Source of the DNA: Rossellomorea sp. y25
GTDB lineage: Bacteria; Bacillota; Bacilli; Bacillales; Bacillaceae_B
Direction of reading: 5' to 3'
Assembly (NCBI RefSeq): GCF_038049935.1
Contig: NZ_CP145886.1
Coordinates: 2,612,501-2,676,500, forward strand
Length of the DNA: 64,000 nucleotides
Under the pieces are notes generated by a model. That model had not been told where the DNA came from. It was given only the letters and a program-made list of their open reading frames with translations, and did no database searches. Position numbers and translations under genes: made by a program. This document shows, in pieces, positions 8,323-17,512 of the stretch. Each line of letters starts with the position of its first letter. The first letter of the stretch is position 1.

Positions 8323-9384
8323 ATGGATTTTACTATTCAAAACCTTTCCTTTTACTTAATACAGGTAGAGGGCAAAGGGGAAGAAGCCGATAAACGACAT
8401 AAGCATTTTCAAACATTAACCGGAGCCGAATATGAGGAGAGCCCGTTAAAAAATTTTTTAGATGGGGAACTAACCAAGATTGTAAAACGGAAGGTAGATC
8501 GACATTCAAAGTCTGAATCTGCTCCAACCAAAATTGGACGCTTTGTAGTGGAACCGGGTCATGAACTGACTTCCAATCCAAATTATAATTTATTTCACCG
8601 CACCCGGTTTGCAGAAAACAAAGAGGACTTTCGAGAAGCCTGTGATCAAATCGTTCAAATGTACATAGAAGCAAGTGCTATCCGCGGTGGTGCTTTCCTC
8701 GTTGCCACAGCCAAGCTGACGAAATTCTTCGACGATCCTTTTGTGTTCATCATGAAATGTGATTTTGAACCAAAGGTTGCCACCATAACCGATGAAGCGA
8801 CTCTGATTCACAATGTCGAAATGGCGATTACGACGAAAAACATGAAATCCATCCAATACCCCTATATGCCTGAGGAAGGCATGATGGACTCTGCCGAAAT
8901 CAAAATCCATCAAGCATCACACGCCAGATACTTTGAAGATTTCTTAAAATGGGTGGAATATGAAAAGTCAATGCCGGAAATCGTGAAATCCCAAGTGTAC
9001 GGGATGGTGAAGGAACATATTTCCGAAACGTATGCTGAAGAAAGCGACGAACGGGTTGAATTTGAAGAAGCGGTGGAAGAATGGGCAATCAGTCCAAAGC
9101 GTGAGCTTCAGGAAAGGTTCACAACTGAACAAGTGGTAGAAGCCACCTCCCAAATCGTCGAGCAGTCACCAGAAGTCGAACTGAAGGTGAAACTTGATCA
9201 TGTCTCTGTTAAAGCTCTTCTTTCCGACTTTGGTGATAGCATTCATCTGGCGAAAGTGAACGGTCGATATGTACTGATGATCGAAAGCGAGTCCGTCATG
9301 TTTGAAAAAGGCTTCTCACCTCTTGAATTTTTAAAGCCGGATGAGTTGCATGAAGTGATTCAGCGAATACAAGAAAAAGAATAA
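8323..9384 (+). CDS. Conserved Bacillus protein, DUF3900-like
   Basis: This is a 353-residue soluble protein with no signal peptide and no membrane helix. The start is the ATG 9 nt after AGGAG. Recognisable stretches are NLSFYLIQVEGKGE at the N-terminus, PTKIGRFVVEPGHEL, the NMKSIQYPYMPEEGMM block near residue 185 and the C-terminal EKGFSPLEFLKPDELHEV. From memory these match DUF3900, a family restricted to Bacilli with no known function. The early part also has a general likeness to nucleoid-associated NdpA-type proteins. It is monocistronic, with its own terminator. Confidence 0.65.
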   Translation: MDFTIQNLSFYLIQVEGKGEEADKRHKHFQTLTGAEYEESPLKNFLDGELTKIVKRKVDRHSKSESAPTKIGRFVVEPGHELTSNPNYNLFHRTRFAENKEDFREACDQIVQMYIEASAIRGGAFLVATAKLTKFFDDPFVFIMKCDFEPKVATITDEATLIHNVEMAITTKNMKSIQYPYMPEEGMMDSAEIKIHQASHARYFEDFLKWVEYEKSMPEIVKSQVYGMVKEHISETYAEESDERVEFEEAVEEWAISPKRELQERFTTEQVVEATSQIVEQSPEVELKVKLDHVSVKALLSDFGDSIHLAKVNGRYVLMIESESVMFEKGFSPLEFLKPDELHEVIQRIQEKE

Positions 9385-9387
9385 GAA

Positions 9388-9420
9388 GGGGCCATATTTT
9401 AAAATACATGGCTCTTTTTT
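9388..9420 (+). terminator. Terminator of the DUF3900-like gene
   Basis: GGGCCAT and ATGGCTC pair around an AT-rich loop, followed by six T residues. Confidence 0.75.
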
Positions 9421-9503
9421 AAAAACCCTCTTGTCTAAATGAAGGAATTTTCATAAAATTTAGTAAGTGAATTCTTTACATTATGAATAATTGGGGATGA
9501 AAC

Positions 9504-10328
9504 ATGCTTACTTCAAAACAGCTTCAAGACATTAAAAGCCTGCAGATCGTCTGCGAAAAGCACGAAGAGATAAAATTAAAACTGAACTGGGATATGCTTA
9601 AAAACCGAACAAACAGCCTGGATGATTTTCTTCTTTACAAAGAGGAGCAACTGATTGGGTTTTTAGGGTTGTACGGCTTTGGAGAAACATATGAATTATG
9701 TGGGATGATTCACCCGGATTACCGTAAACAACAACTATTTAGAGAACTATTCCAGGAAGCCATCCAATCACTAAGGTCACGGTCTGTTCAAAAACTCTTA
9801 CTGAATTCTCCCGGTTCTTCGGCATCTGGGAAGGAATTTATTGAAAAAATAAAAGCCTCTTATGATTTTACAGAATATGAAATGAAGTGGAATAATAAAA
9901 CCTTGTCCTTAAACAACACTGATCTTCAATTACGGAATGCTTCTGAAAAGGATTTAGAAACAATCATTGACCTTGATGAAAAATGCTTTCATGTTGTAAG
10001 GTCTGATGCTGAATCCTATACCAAGAGATTGCTTGAAGAATCAGGGGAAGGCAATTTAATGATTGTCTATAATGGAGCAACCGTAGGGAAGATTAGAATC
10101 CAACGAGTGGACAATCGAAGCTTTATTTATGGATTTGCTATCCATCCCTCCCATCAGGGAAAAGGCATCGGTAGAAATGCCCTGTCTCAAGTCGTGATGC
10201 AGGAATCCCAGTGGACCAGCGATATTTACCTGGATGTAGCTGCTACAAACAGGAATGCACTTAAGCTTTATGAATCAAGTGGTTTTCAAACCTTCTATAA
10301 TCAGGATTACTACCAGTTTTCTTTATAA
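9504..10328 (+). CDS. GNAT acetyltransferase with two tandem domains
   Basis: This is a 274-residue protein. The first GNAT-like domain (about residues 30-130) has a weak core. The second (about 145-274) is well conserved, with the acetyl-CoA loop GFAIHPSHQGKGIGRNAL (R/Q-x-x-G-x-G/A) and the ending NALKLYESSGFQTFYNQDYYQ. It is cytoplasmic, and the substrate is unknown. The start is ATG with GGGGATG upstream. It converges on a phosphoesterase gene across a shared terminator. Confidence 0.85.
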   Translation: MLTSKQLQDIKSLQIVCEKHEEIKLKLNWDMLKNRTNSLDDFLLYKEEQLIGFLGLYGFGETYELCGMIHPDYRKQQLFRELFQEAIQSLRSRSVQKLLLNSPGSSASGKEFIEKIKASYDFTEYEMKWNNKTLSLNNTDLQLRNASEKDLETIIDLDEKCFHVVRSDAESYTKRLLEESGEGNLMIVYNGATVGKIRIQRVDNRSFIYGFAIHPSHQGKGIGRNALSQVVMQESQWTSDIYLDVAATNRNALKLYESSGFQTFYNQDYYQFSL

Positions 10329-10350
10329 GATATAAGCCATATTAACGAGT

Positions 10351-10383
10351 AAAGCACAGAGGTTCAGACCCCTGTGCTTTTTT
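10351..10383. terminator. Bidirectional terminator between GNAT and phosphoesterase genes
   Basis: AAAGCACAG pairs with CTGTGCTTT, extended by GGT/ACC after one mismatch, with loop TCAG. T and A runs lie on both sides. Confidence 0.85.
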
Positions 10384-10870
10384 AGCGGTAAAATTTATGT
10401 TCTATTTTCCACGTATCTTCAATGGTCAAAACACCATGGGAGAAGTAAGGAAGTTTTCGTTTATCCGTGGGAGAACCAGGATTAAACAACAGTCTCCCTT
10501 TCATATAGCGGGAGTATGGGATATGTGAATGACCAAAGACGATCAAGTCTACCTCATCAGATTCGAACGCTTCAAGAGCTCTTTTCTCCGTAGTTTTCCC
10601 CTTCCCGTCTCCGTGCACCACGCCGATTTTCAGTCCTTGTTTCTGGATGATTCTTTTTTGGGGAAGAAGAGCCTGAAGATCTGCATTGTCGACATTTCCG
10701 ACAACGGCAATCAGTTCTCCGTACTCCATAAACTCTTTATAAACATCGAATGTTTGAAAGTCTCCGGCATGGATGATTAAATCATTTTTCCTGAGATCTT
10801 CCTTCAGAATTTCCGGAAGCCCTCTCCTTTTTTTAGGCATGTGGGTATCGGACACAACTATAATCTTCAT
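10382..10870 (-). CDS. YfcE/MJ0936-family metallophosphoesterase
   Basis: This is a 162-residue protein. Calcineurin-like metal motifs are all present: SDTH (Asp8, His10), HAGD (about residue 36), GNVDN (about 58), VVHGDG (about 85) and FGHSHIPY (about 112). Family members are Mn- or Ni-dependent phosphodiesterases or phosphatases of unknown physiological substrate. It sits 18 nt downstream of the methionyl-tRNA synthetase gene on the same strand, so it probably shares the T-box-controlled transcript. Confidence 0.9.
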   Translation of the reverse strand: MKIIVVSDTHMPKKRRGLPEILKEDLRKNDLIIHAGDFQTFDVYKEFMEYGELIAVVGNVDNADLQALLPQKRIIQKQGLKIGVVHGDGKGKTTEKRALEAFESDEVDLIVFGHSHIPYSRYMKGRLLFNPGSPTDKRKLPYFSHGVLTIEDTWKIEHKFYR

Positions 10871-10888
10871 CTCATACTCCTTTTGGCT

Positions 10889-12523
10889 TCACTGTGCTTT
10901 TTCTTTCAATTGTTTCCGTTCTATCTCAATTTGATCAAGGTCAATTCGGTTAAACAATGGTGTTGTCGCTTCAATGGCGATTTCTATCGGCAAACCTACC
11001 GGCGCCCATACGGATTGCCCGCTCAACCCCAGTTGACCAGTTAATTTTGAAGAAGTGAAGGGGAGGAACGGTTGAATGAGATTCCTTAAATTACATAATA
11101 GGTACAGGAATTCCTCTAATATCTTTCTTCCTTTTTCCCTATCCTCTTTTAATACATTCCACGGTTTCAATTCATCAAAACGCTTATTCGACCATCGAAT
11201 GAATTCGAATGCTATTTCAATTCCCTGTCGAGTGTTACCGTCCTCAATCGATTGGCCAACAGAATAAAATGTTTCTTCTATTTTATCCTTAACAACATTA
11301 GGTACACTAGAAAGCGAAACGTTATGACCAAATTCTTTCCCATAAAATTTTAACGTGCGTTGAACCAGATTCCCCAGAGCTCCCAGCAGTTCACTGTTAT
11401 GACTATAAATGAATTCTCTCCAGGAGAAATCTGCATCTCTCTTTTCCGGTGCATTAATGGTGAGAAAATACCGAATGGAATCTGGATGATACTCGTTTAG
11501 GAGATCCTTCACCCAAACAGCCCAATTCCCACTCGTTGAAATTTTCTTTTTCTCAAGCGTCAAGTATTCATTTGAAACAATATAGTCAGGTAGATTCCTT
11601 TCGCCAATTCCTATAAGAATGGCCGGCCAGATAATACTATGAAAAGGGATATTATCTTTTCCATGAACATAATAGGACGTGGTTTCCTCCTGCCAAAAGT
11701 CCCTCCACTCACGCTGATGCTCCCTCGCCCACTTTTTTGAAGCACTCAAGTAGCCACTCACTGCTTCTATCCAAACATATATTTTCTTATCTTGAAAACC
11801 TTGAATCGGGACTTGCACACCATTCTCTAAATCCCTTGTCACCGGCCGGTCATGCAAGCCTTCCTTTAAATAGCGTTCTGTGAGCTGAAGGGCATTATCT
11901 CTCCACCCTGTGCCGTTATCCATCAGTAATTGTTGAAGAGGCTCCTGCAATTTAGAAAGGGAGAAATATAAATGCTTTGTCGTTTTCAGCACCGGTTCAT
12001 GACCACAGAGCTTGCAGGTTTTATCCATTAAATCAGTAGGGTCTAAAACCGTCGAGCATTGATCACACTGATCACCTCTTGCCCTCGAACCACAAACGGG
12101 ACAGACTCCTTCCACAAACCGATCAGGCAGAAATTGATGATCATGCTCACAATACGTTTGCTCCACTTCTTTTTCATAAAGCCAGCCCCGTTGATAAAGG
12201 GTGGTAAAGATGCTTCGAACTTCTTCATGATGATGTGAGTGATCAGTTCTTGTATACTCATCATAGCTAAAACCTAAGGCGTGGAAACACTCCAGGAATT
12301 CGTTGTGATATCGATTCGCGACCTCTTCAATACTTGTTCCTTCCTGTCTGGCCCTAATACCAATGGGGGTCCCATTACAGTCACTTCCTGACACGTAGAG
12401 AACATCCTCTCCTTTTAGTCGGTAATACCGTGCAATTATGTCCCCTGGCAATAGGGCTGCGATGTGACCTAAATGTAACGACCCATTCGCGTATGGCCAA
12501 GCGCCACCAATAAATATAGTCAT
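10889..12523 (-). CDS. Methionyl-tRNA synthetase, second (E. coli-like, two-knuckle) type
   Basis: This is a 544-residue class I synthetase that charges tRNA-Met with methionine. The HIGH motif is HLGH (17-20) and the KMSKS equivalent is KISTS (about residue 330). The insertion carries two Cys-pair knuckles (CPVCGSRARGDQCDQC, then CKLCGHEP), as in E. coli-type enzymes. The B. subtilis housekeeping MetS has a single-knuckle form. It also ends without the C-terminal tRNA-binding (Trbp111-like) domain that makes B. subtilis MetS about 664 residues. It is therefore probably an accessory MetRS, like the second enzyme of the B. cereus group and some pneumococci. A Met T-box leader precedes it. Confidence 0.9.
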   Translation of the reverse strand: MTIFIGGAWPYANGSLHLGHIAALLPGDIIARYYRLKGEDVLYVSGSDCNGTPIGIRARQEGTSIEEVANRYHNEFLECFHALGFSYDEYTRTDHSHHHEEVRSIFTTLYQRGWLYEKEVEQTYCEHDHQFLPDRFVEGVCPVCGSRARGDQCDQCSTVLDPTDLMDKTCKLCGHEPVLKTTKHLYFSLSKLQEPLQQLLMDNGTGWRDNALQLTERYLKEGLHDRPVTRDLENGVQVPIQGFQDKKIYVWIEAVSGYLSASKKWAREHQREWRDFWQEETTSYYVHGKDNIPFHSIIWPAILIGIGERNLPDYIVSNEYLTLEKKKISTSGNWAVWVKDLLNEYHPDSIRYFLTINAPEKRDADFSWREFIYSHNSELLGALGNLVQRTLKFYGKEFGHNVSLSSVPNVVKDKIEETFYSVGQSIEDGNTRQGIEIAFEFIRWSNKRFDELKPWNVLKEDREKGRKILEEFLYLLCNLRNLIQPFLPFTSSKLTGQLGLSGQSVWAPVGLPIEIAIEATTPLFNRIDLDQIEIERKQLKEKAQ

Positions 12524-12547
12524 GACCTTTTCCTCCTCCTGAACAAT

Positions 12548-12860
12548 ATAAAAAACCCCTCGTCCTTAGATATCGATCGACATCTAAGGACGAGGGGCTG
12601 AACTCGTGGTACCACCTTAGTTTATAGCTTGCTCACACAAGTCTATCTCAGCAAGTACGGAGCATAAAAAAGCTCTTATACCGTGACATGGATAACGGAT
12701 GCCCACTCCCGTCCTACCCTACACCAAAACGGTTCGAGTAGAATGCTCCGAGACCATTTTCCATAACGAGTTACCCTGCTTCTTTTCAGCTACCGAAGCT
12801 CTCTGATAAAGGACTCATCTATGGACTCTTCTCATCAACGCAAGTTAGATTTGTTTATAT
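12548..12860 (-). promoter_or_regulatory. T-box leader with Met (AUG) specifier
   Basis: On the minus strand the AGAGAGC stem I element is followed by GGAAAATGGTCTCGGAG, in which AUG (12755-12757) stands at the specifier position, matching the trp T-boxes nearby. The antiterminator sequence AAGGTGGTACCACG (12606-12619) follows. The terminator is a perfect 16-bp stem (12556-12571 with 12582-12597) and a T run. Uncharged tRNA-Met should favour read-through into the synthetase gene. Confidence 0.92.
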
Positions 12861-12983
12861 TATGCCACTTTTTTAAAAAATTGCAACATTTCTTTAAAGG
12901 TTTTATTTGTGTGTATTAGTGGAAAGGTGAATAGACGATACTATTTTATTAGGCCAGATTTCATCAAAAGAGGTGATGCCCTG

Positions 12984-13580
12984 TTGTTTTCATTACAAAA
13001 GCAATTCAAGCGTCCTAATGGATTACTCGGCTGGTTTGCCGGAAAAGTAATGGAATTCGATAATAGAAAAATAAATAATTGGTCCATTAAGCAATTGTCG
13101 ATTAAAGATGGCGATCATATTTTGGAAGTAGGCTATGGGCCCGGATATTGTATTCATCGCATTTCAAGTCATTTCCCTAAATCGCTTGTGGATGGGGTTG
13201 ATATTTCTGACACAATGAAGAATGCTGCACAGAATAAGAATGAAAAAGCCATTGAGAATGGAAGAGTTCGGTTATTTCTTCATGATATCAGTCAATTTGA
13301 ATTGAACAATGTTGAGTACGATCGGATTTTTTCCGTCAATAACTATCCACTATGGAAGGACCAGGAAAAATCCCTTTCACATTTATATAATATGCTTAAA
13401 AAGGGCGGCACCCTTCTCATCACCGTTCAACCACGCGGGGATGAAGAAAGGGATAGCCGGGCGAAACACTATGGTGAAAGTATTTCTGAAGCTTTGCATG
13501 AAGCTGGCTTTAAAGATATCACTCTTTCTTATAAAAATGTTAAACCCGCTTTAACGGTATGTGTGAAGGGTGTGAAGTAG
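12984..13580 (+). CDS. Class I SAM-dependent methyltransferase
   Basis: This is a 198-residue protein. Motif I is ILEVGYGPGY (about residue 51), followed by VDGVDIS (motif II) and the post-I acidic residue. The opening QKQFKRPNGLLGWFAGKVM is typical of a Bacillus small-molecule methyltransferase group. I chose a TTG start 6 nt after AGAGGTGAT; the frame extends upstream without a ribosome site. The substrate is unknown, and the protein is cytoplasmic. It is followed by its own terminator. Confidence 0.8.
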   Translation: MFSLQKQFKRPNGLLGWFAGKVMEFDNRKINNWSIKQLSIKDGDHILEVGYGPGYCIHRISSHFPKSLVDGVDISDTMKNAAQNKNEKAIENGRVRLFLHDISQFELNNVEYDRIFSVNNYPLWKDQEKSLSHLYNMLKKGGTLLITVQPRGDEERDSRAKHYGESISEALHEAGFKDITLSYKNVKPALTVCVKGVK

Positions 13581-13595
13581 ATTTGCATAAACAAG

Positions 13596-13634
13596 AACCT
13601 CCTGAAGAAAATCAATTCCTATAGGAGGTTTTTT
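13596..13634 (+). terminator. Terminator of the methyltransferase gene
   Basis: AACCTCCT (13596-13603) pairs with AGGAGGTT (13623-13630), followed by a T run. Confidence 0.75.
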
Positions 13635-13664
13635 CCTATACCGTTTACATATATTCAATCCTCT

Positions 13665-14030
13665 TTAACCCGTGCAAATCATTAATAAATTCCCGTTGAT
13701 ATCCCTAAAGTTAAAATATGAAAAGTCTGGAAACGTGATGATCCCTGATTCAAATGTGACTTTCTTTTCGTGAAAGTCTTCTCTTACTTTTTCAATTTGA
13801 GTCGTATGGAAATTGCAGATGGGAACATTAGAAACAGGTGGAGTGAATCCTTTTTCCTCTTCTAAAGTTAGGGATGTTTCCCCCATCTGAAAAGTATATA
13901 CGGGAAGCTCCCCAATCTCCTTATACTGCACGGGATCGATTTCAAAACCTAGCACTTTTCCGTACCAATCCACAGACTCCTTTAGATTAAACACGGGAAT
14001 AAACACTGTATTCAGCTTTCTTTGAATCAT
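13665..14030 (-). CDS. VOC-superfamily (glyoxalase-like) protein
   Basis: This is a 121-residue protein of the vicinal oxygen chelate fold: LNTVFIPVFNLKESVDWYGKVLGFE opens the first beta-alpha-beta-beta-beta module and FRDINGNLLMICTG closes the second. Members include glyoxalases, fosfomycin-resistance enzymes and dioxygenases; the fold does not fix the reaction. The start is ATG with AGGAGG upstream. It lies 12 nt downstream of the LD-carboxypeptidase gene on the same strand, so the two probably form an operon. Confidence 0.82.
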   Translation of the reverse strand: MIQRKLNTVFIPVFNLKESVDWYGKVLGFEIDPVQYKEIGELPVYTFQMGETSLTLEEEKGFTPPVSNVPICNFHTTQIEKVREDFHEKKVTFESGIITFPDFSYFNFRDINGNLLMICTG

Positions 14031-14042
14031 ATGAACTCCTCC

Positions 14043-15047
14043 TTATGTAGCCGGCTTTTCCACCAGGTCAAAGTCAATTTGATTTCCGTGAACTTCAAGC
14101 CGGGCTCGGATTCCGTTTGGAAGGATAAACATAGGATCAGTATGACCGAAATCCAGGTCCGTAACGACTGGGATTTCATACCCCTCTGTTACACGGGATA
14201 AAATGCCGGCCAGTTGATTTTCTTTGAAGCTAACGTGATCATGAAAGCGTCCAATGACAAGACCTTTAATTTTAGAATATACCCCCATGTGTCTGAGTTG
14301 AGTTAAATATCGATCAATTGACGACGGGGTTTCCTCTGGATCATCTTCAATACATAAGATGGCACCATCGAGATCCGGAAAGTATTCTGTTCCTGCGAGA
14401 AGGAGCATGGTTCCCATATTGGCTGCAATGATTTTCCCTTCTGCTCTTCCTTCTTTGACTACACGAGGTCCCTTATTTTCAACTTGTTCTCTTAAACGAT
14501 TGTCTTCTTCGTCCCACCATAAATGTTCCATTACATAGGATGGAGAGGCAGAGTAATCTACTCTTTCTCCTTGAACGAGTGATTGGAAAAAGTGTTCCTT
14601 TGTGTATGTTAGTACTCCTCCATATTCCCCAAACTGAGGCAGAACGGCAGGTCCAAGATATGTTGTGAGGCCGGTAATTTGATAAATTGCCATGTGGAGA
14701 GCGGTTATGTCACTGAAGCCGAGAAAAACTTTTGGATTATTTTGGATTAATGAGAAATCAAGATGATCCAGAAGTTGATGAGAACAGGTTCCTCCTATTG
14801 TGGTGATGATGGCTTTTACATTCTTATCCCCGAAGAGATTATGCAGGTCCTCCACTCTTTCCTCAACGGTACCAGCCATATACTCTTGTATTTTCAACGT
14901 GTTTGGCGCTACTTTCACGTTAAAGCCCAACCTCTTAAGCTCTTCAATCCCCCTTTTCAATCTTTTAGGGCAATGAGCAGCGACTGGAGAAGATGGGGAA
15001 CAAATCCCAATCGTATCTCCTATTTTTAATCGATTTGGAATCGTCAT
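14043..15047 (-). CDS. LD-carboxypeptidase (family S66, LdcA/MccF-like)
   Basis: This is a 334-residue protein. Signatures are the N-terminal IGICSPSSPVAAH, the TTIGGTCSHQLLDHLD block, the nucleophile elbow FLGFSDITALH (Ser at about residue 117), CIEDDPEETP with the catalytic Glu region, and the C-terminal DFGHTDPMFILPNG with the catalytic His. S66 enzymes remove the terminal D-Ala from murein tetrapeptides or hydrolyse microcin C-like compounds. There is no signal peptide, so it acts on recycled cytoplasmic peptides. The start is ATG with AGAGGT upstream. Confidence 0.9.
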   Translation of the reverse strand: MTIPNRLKIGDTIGICSPSSPVAAHCPKRLKRGIEELKRLGFNVKVAPNTLKIQEYMAGTVEERVEDLHNLFGDKNVKAIITTIGGTCSHQLLDHLDFSLIQNNPKVFLGFSDITALHMAIYQITGLTTYLGPAVLPQFGEYGGVLTYTKEHFFQSLVQGERVDYSASPSYVMEHLWWDEEDNRLREQVENKGPRVVKEGRAEGKIIAANMGTMLLLAGTEYFPDLDGAILCIEDDPEETPSSIDRYLTQLRHMGVYSKIKGLVIGRFHDHVSFKENQLAGILSRVTEGYEIPVVTDLDFGHTDPMFILPNGIRARLEVHGNQIDFDLVEKPAT

Positions 15048-15139
15048 CCGTCTGACCTCTCTATCAATTATGTCTTATATTGTCAGATTAATTGAAATAG
15101 TAGTACAATACAACCTTAATCTTCGTATTTCTGATCTGA

Positions 15140-15173
15140 AAATAAAACAGCCAGCCCACTTAGGACTGACTGT
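15140..15173 (-). terminator. Terminator of the small lipoprotein gene
   Basis: A 10-bp stem (15147-15156 with 15164-15173), including G-U pairs on the minus strand, is followed by TTTTATTTTC. Confidence 0.6.
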
Positions 15174-15180
15174 ACCCATT

Positions 15181-15342
15181 TTACTCTTCCGTGTTGCTTT
15201 CTTCAGTGTTGCTTTCTTCTTCCATGTTTTCTTCCGTTTCAGTTCCTGTGTCTTCCTCTGTGTCACTGCTGCATCCGGCTGCAAATGTTACTACTGATAG
15301 AGCTGTCATTAACATTAATAACCACTTTTTCATACTTTTCAT
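15181..15342 (-). CDS. Small acidic lipoprotein
   Basis: This is a 53-residue protein. A signal peptide with lipobox FAAGC (Cys24) is followed by a tail of almost only Glu, Thr, Ser and Asn, including the repeated unit EESNTEE. The start is ATG, 7 nt after AGGAGGC. It would be a lipid-anchored, strongly negative tail on the outer membrane face. No family is recognisable; such short acidic lipoproteins are common and uncharacterised in Bacillaceae. Confidence 0.75.
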   Translation of the reverse strand: MKSMKKWLLMLMTALSVVTFAAGCSSDTEEDTGTETEENMEEESNTEESNTEE

Positions 15343-15492
15343 TTTAATAGCCTCCTGTTATGATGCTTTGTTCAACTACATCTCTATCATACTGATTTCA
15401 CGAGGAAAAAGAAGGCTATTTACCTTTATTTAACACACATTTAGAATCTGTTAATCTAGGCGTTCATTTATTTACGAATAATTCAGTAATCT

Positions 15493-16284
15493 TTACAAAT
15501 GTAATGCTTTAGCCTTTGAAGCACTGATTAATTCTTTTATTTCCTCAAACGATTCATGCTGGATCAAATCGATTATTTTGCTTCCAACGACTACTCCATC
15601 ACAGTACTTACTCATGGTACGCACATGTTCAGGAGTGGATATTCCAAACCCCGCAAGTACTGGGACCGGACTGTTTTCTTTCAATTTATTTAGGTGATCT
15701 GAAATATCGTTGCCAAACCCTTCTCTCGTTCCTGTAATACCATTAATCGTAACAGCATAAAGGAAACCTTCAGTAACGGAAGCTAATTTCTGAATTCTCT
15801 CTAACGGACTCGTAAGCGTTGCTAATTGAATAAGGGCGATACCATTTTCTTGAGATGGTCCCCTAACCAATTCATGATGTTCAAGTGGCAGATCAGGAAT
15901 GATCACACCGTCCACCCCTGCATCCTTACAATCCCGAAAGAAACGCTCCACTCCATATTTGTAGATGGGGTTAATATATGTCATAAAGACTAACGGAATG
16001 CCAATTTCCTTTCTGCTTTCCTTTAACACTTCAAAAACCTTTTGTAGTGTCGTCCCATTTTCCAGGGCCCGCTTCCCCGCCTCTTGGATGGTCGGTCCGT
16101 CGGCAACGGGATCCGAGAACGGGATCCCGACTTCAATGGCCGTCGCTCCTCTTTCTTCGAGCATTTTCAAAGTCGATATCAAGGACTCTATCCCCCCATC
16201 CCCTGCCATCACGTAAGGAATGAACAGTTTATTTCCTTTATCCAGTTCAGCTTTAAACGTGTTTTCAAGAAATGTTTTACCCAT
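15493..16284 (-). CDS. trpA: Tryptophan synthase alpha subunit
   Basis: This is a 263-residue TIM barrel that cleaves indole-3-glycerol phosphate to indole and glyceraldehyde 3-phosphate. Motifs are [19 protein letters not shown] (catalytic Glu near residue 50), the Asp of [13 protein letters not shown] and the phosphate-binding ends GFGIS and VVVGSKI. It is the last gene of the trp operon. Its ATG lies inside the trpB end (8-nt overlap), which fits coupled translation and the alpha2beta2 complex. Confidence 0.97.
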   Translation of the reverse strand: MGKTFLENTFKAELDKGNKLFIPYVMAGDGGIESLISTLKMLEERGATAIEVGIPFSDPVADGPTIQEAGKRALENGTTLQKVFEVLKESRKEIGIPLVFMTYINPIYKYGVERFFRDCKDAGVDGVIIPDLPLEHHELVRGPSQENGIALIQLATLTSPLERIQKLASVTEGFLYAVTINGITGTREGFGNDISDHLNKLKENSPVPVLAGFGISTPEHVRTMSKYCDGVVVGSKIIDLIQHESFEEIKELISASKAKALHL

Positions 16285-17479
16285 GTTGACTACCTCCCAG
16301 CAACTCTTTCACTTGTTCCACATCTTTATCTCCTCTACCTGACAAACAGATGACAACCGATTCTTCTGTTGACATATTTTCAGCTAACTTCACCGCATAG
16401 GCGACTGCATGTGAGCTTTCCAGTGCTGGTATAATCCCCTCTGTCTGGGATAATTGCTTAAATGCCGCTAATGCTTCCACGTCTGAGATCGACGAATATT
16501 CCACTCTATCAATATCTTTCAAGTAGCTATGTTCCGGACCGACACCAGGGTAATCAAGGCCTGCTGAAACCGAGTGGGCTTCTTGAATCTGCCCTTCATC
16601 ATTTTGCAGCAGATACATCATACTGCCATGAAGAATCCCGACGGACCCCTTTGTTAATGTGGCTGCATGTTTGTCGGTTTCAATCCCGCTTCCAGCCGCT
16701 TCCACACCGTATAAGTCAACTTCTCTATCATCAATGAACGGGTGAAACATTCCGATGGCATTGCTGCCGCCTCCAACACAAGCGACGATGGCCTTTGGCA
16801 GGCATTTTTCTTTTTCGAAGAATTGTCGCTTTGTTTCTTTCCCGATCACACTTTGAAAATCCCGTACCATTTTAGGAAATGGGTGTGGTCCCAAAACGGA
16901 GCCAATAATGTAGTGTGTGTCCTCTACATTCGCTACCCAGTAGCGCAGAGCTTCATTGACTGCATCTTTTAATGTGGCACTTCCCTGGGTGACACTCACC
17001 ACTTTCGCTCCCATTAACTCCATTCTGAATACGTTGAGCTTCTGTCTGCGAATGTCTTGCTCCCCCATAAAAATGACGCAATCCAGGTTTAATAGAGCGC
17101 ATACGGTTGCCGTCGCCACACCGTGCTGCCCTGCCCCTGTTTCCGCCACGATTTTTCTTTTGCCCATCCGTTCTGCAAGCAGGGCCTGACCGATTGTATT
17201 ATTGATTTTGTGAGCACCCGTATGATTGAGATCCTCACGTTTTAAATAGATTTTCGCTCCCCCTACCTGTTTGCTTAGATTTTCAGCAAAGTAGAGTGGG
17301 TTTTCTCTTCCTACATAATCCTTTAAGTAGTTTTGAAGTTTCACTTGGAATTCTTCATCCTTAGAGGCTTCATCATAAGCCTCTTCCAATTCTTGAACAG
17401 CCTTCATCAATGATTCCGGAACGAACCTTCCCCCGAATTGCCCGAATAACCCTTTTTGATCTGGTTGTGCGTATATCAT
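16277..17479 (-). CDS. trpB: Tryptophan synthase beta subunit
   Basis: This is a 400-residue PLP enzyme that joins indole and serine to make tryptophan. Motifs are [14 protein letters not shown], with the PLP Lys at about residue 91, and [10 protein letters not shown], which holds the PLP phosphate. I set the start at the ATG after GGAGG ([17 protein letters not shown]); the frame is open 10 codons further up. It follows trpF by 33 nt and overlaps trpA by 8 nt. Confidence 0.97.
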   Translation of the reverse strand: MIYAQPDQKGLFGQFGGRFVPESLMKAVQELEEAYDEASKDEEFQVKLQNYLKDYVGRENPLYFAENLSKQVGGAKIYLKREDLNHTGAHKINNTIGQALLAERMGKRKIVAETGAGQHGVATATVCALLNLDCVIFMGEQDIRRQKLNVFRMELMGAKVVSVTQGSATLKDAVNEALRYWVANVEDTHYIIGSVLGPHPFPKMVRDFQSVIGKETKRQFFEKEKCLPKAIVACVGGGSNAIGMFHPFIDDREVDLYGVEAAGSGIETDKHAATLTKGSVGILHGSMMYLLQNDEGQIQEAHSVSAGLDYPGVGPEHSYLKDIDRVEYSSISDVEALAAFKQLSQTEGIIPALESSHAVAYAVKLAENMSTEESVVICLSGRGDKDVEQVKELLGGSQHG

Positions 17480-17512
17480 CTCAATTCCTCCATTCATTGA
17501 TTTAATCAATCG

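Noticed and set aside
15191..15433. 80-codon Ser-rich plus-strand ORF
   Set aside because: It is the antisense shadow of the small acidic lipoprotein, which has the proper signal peptide and ribosome site.
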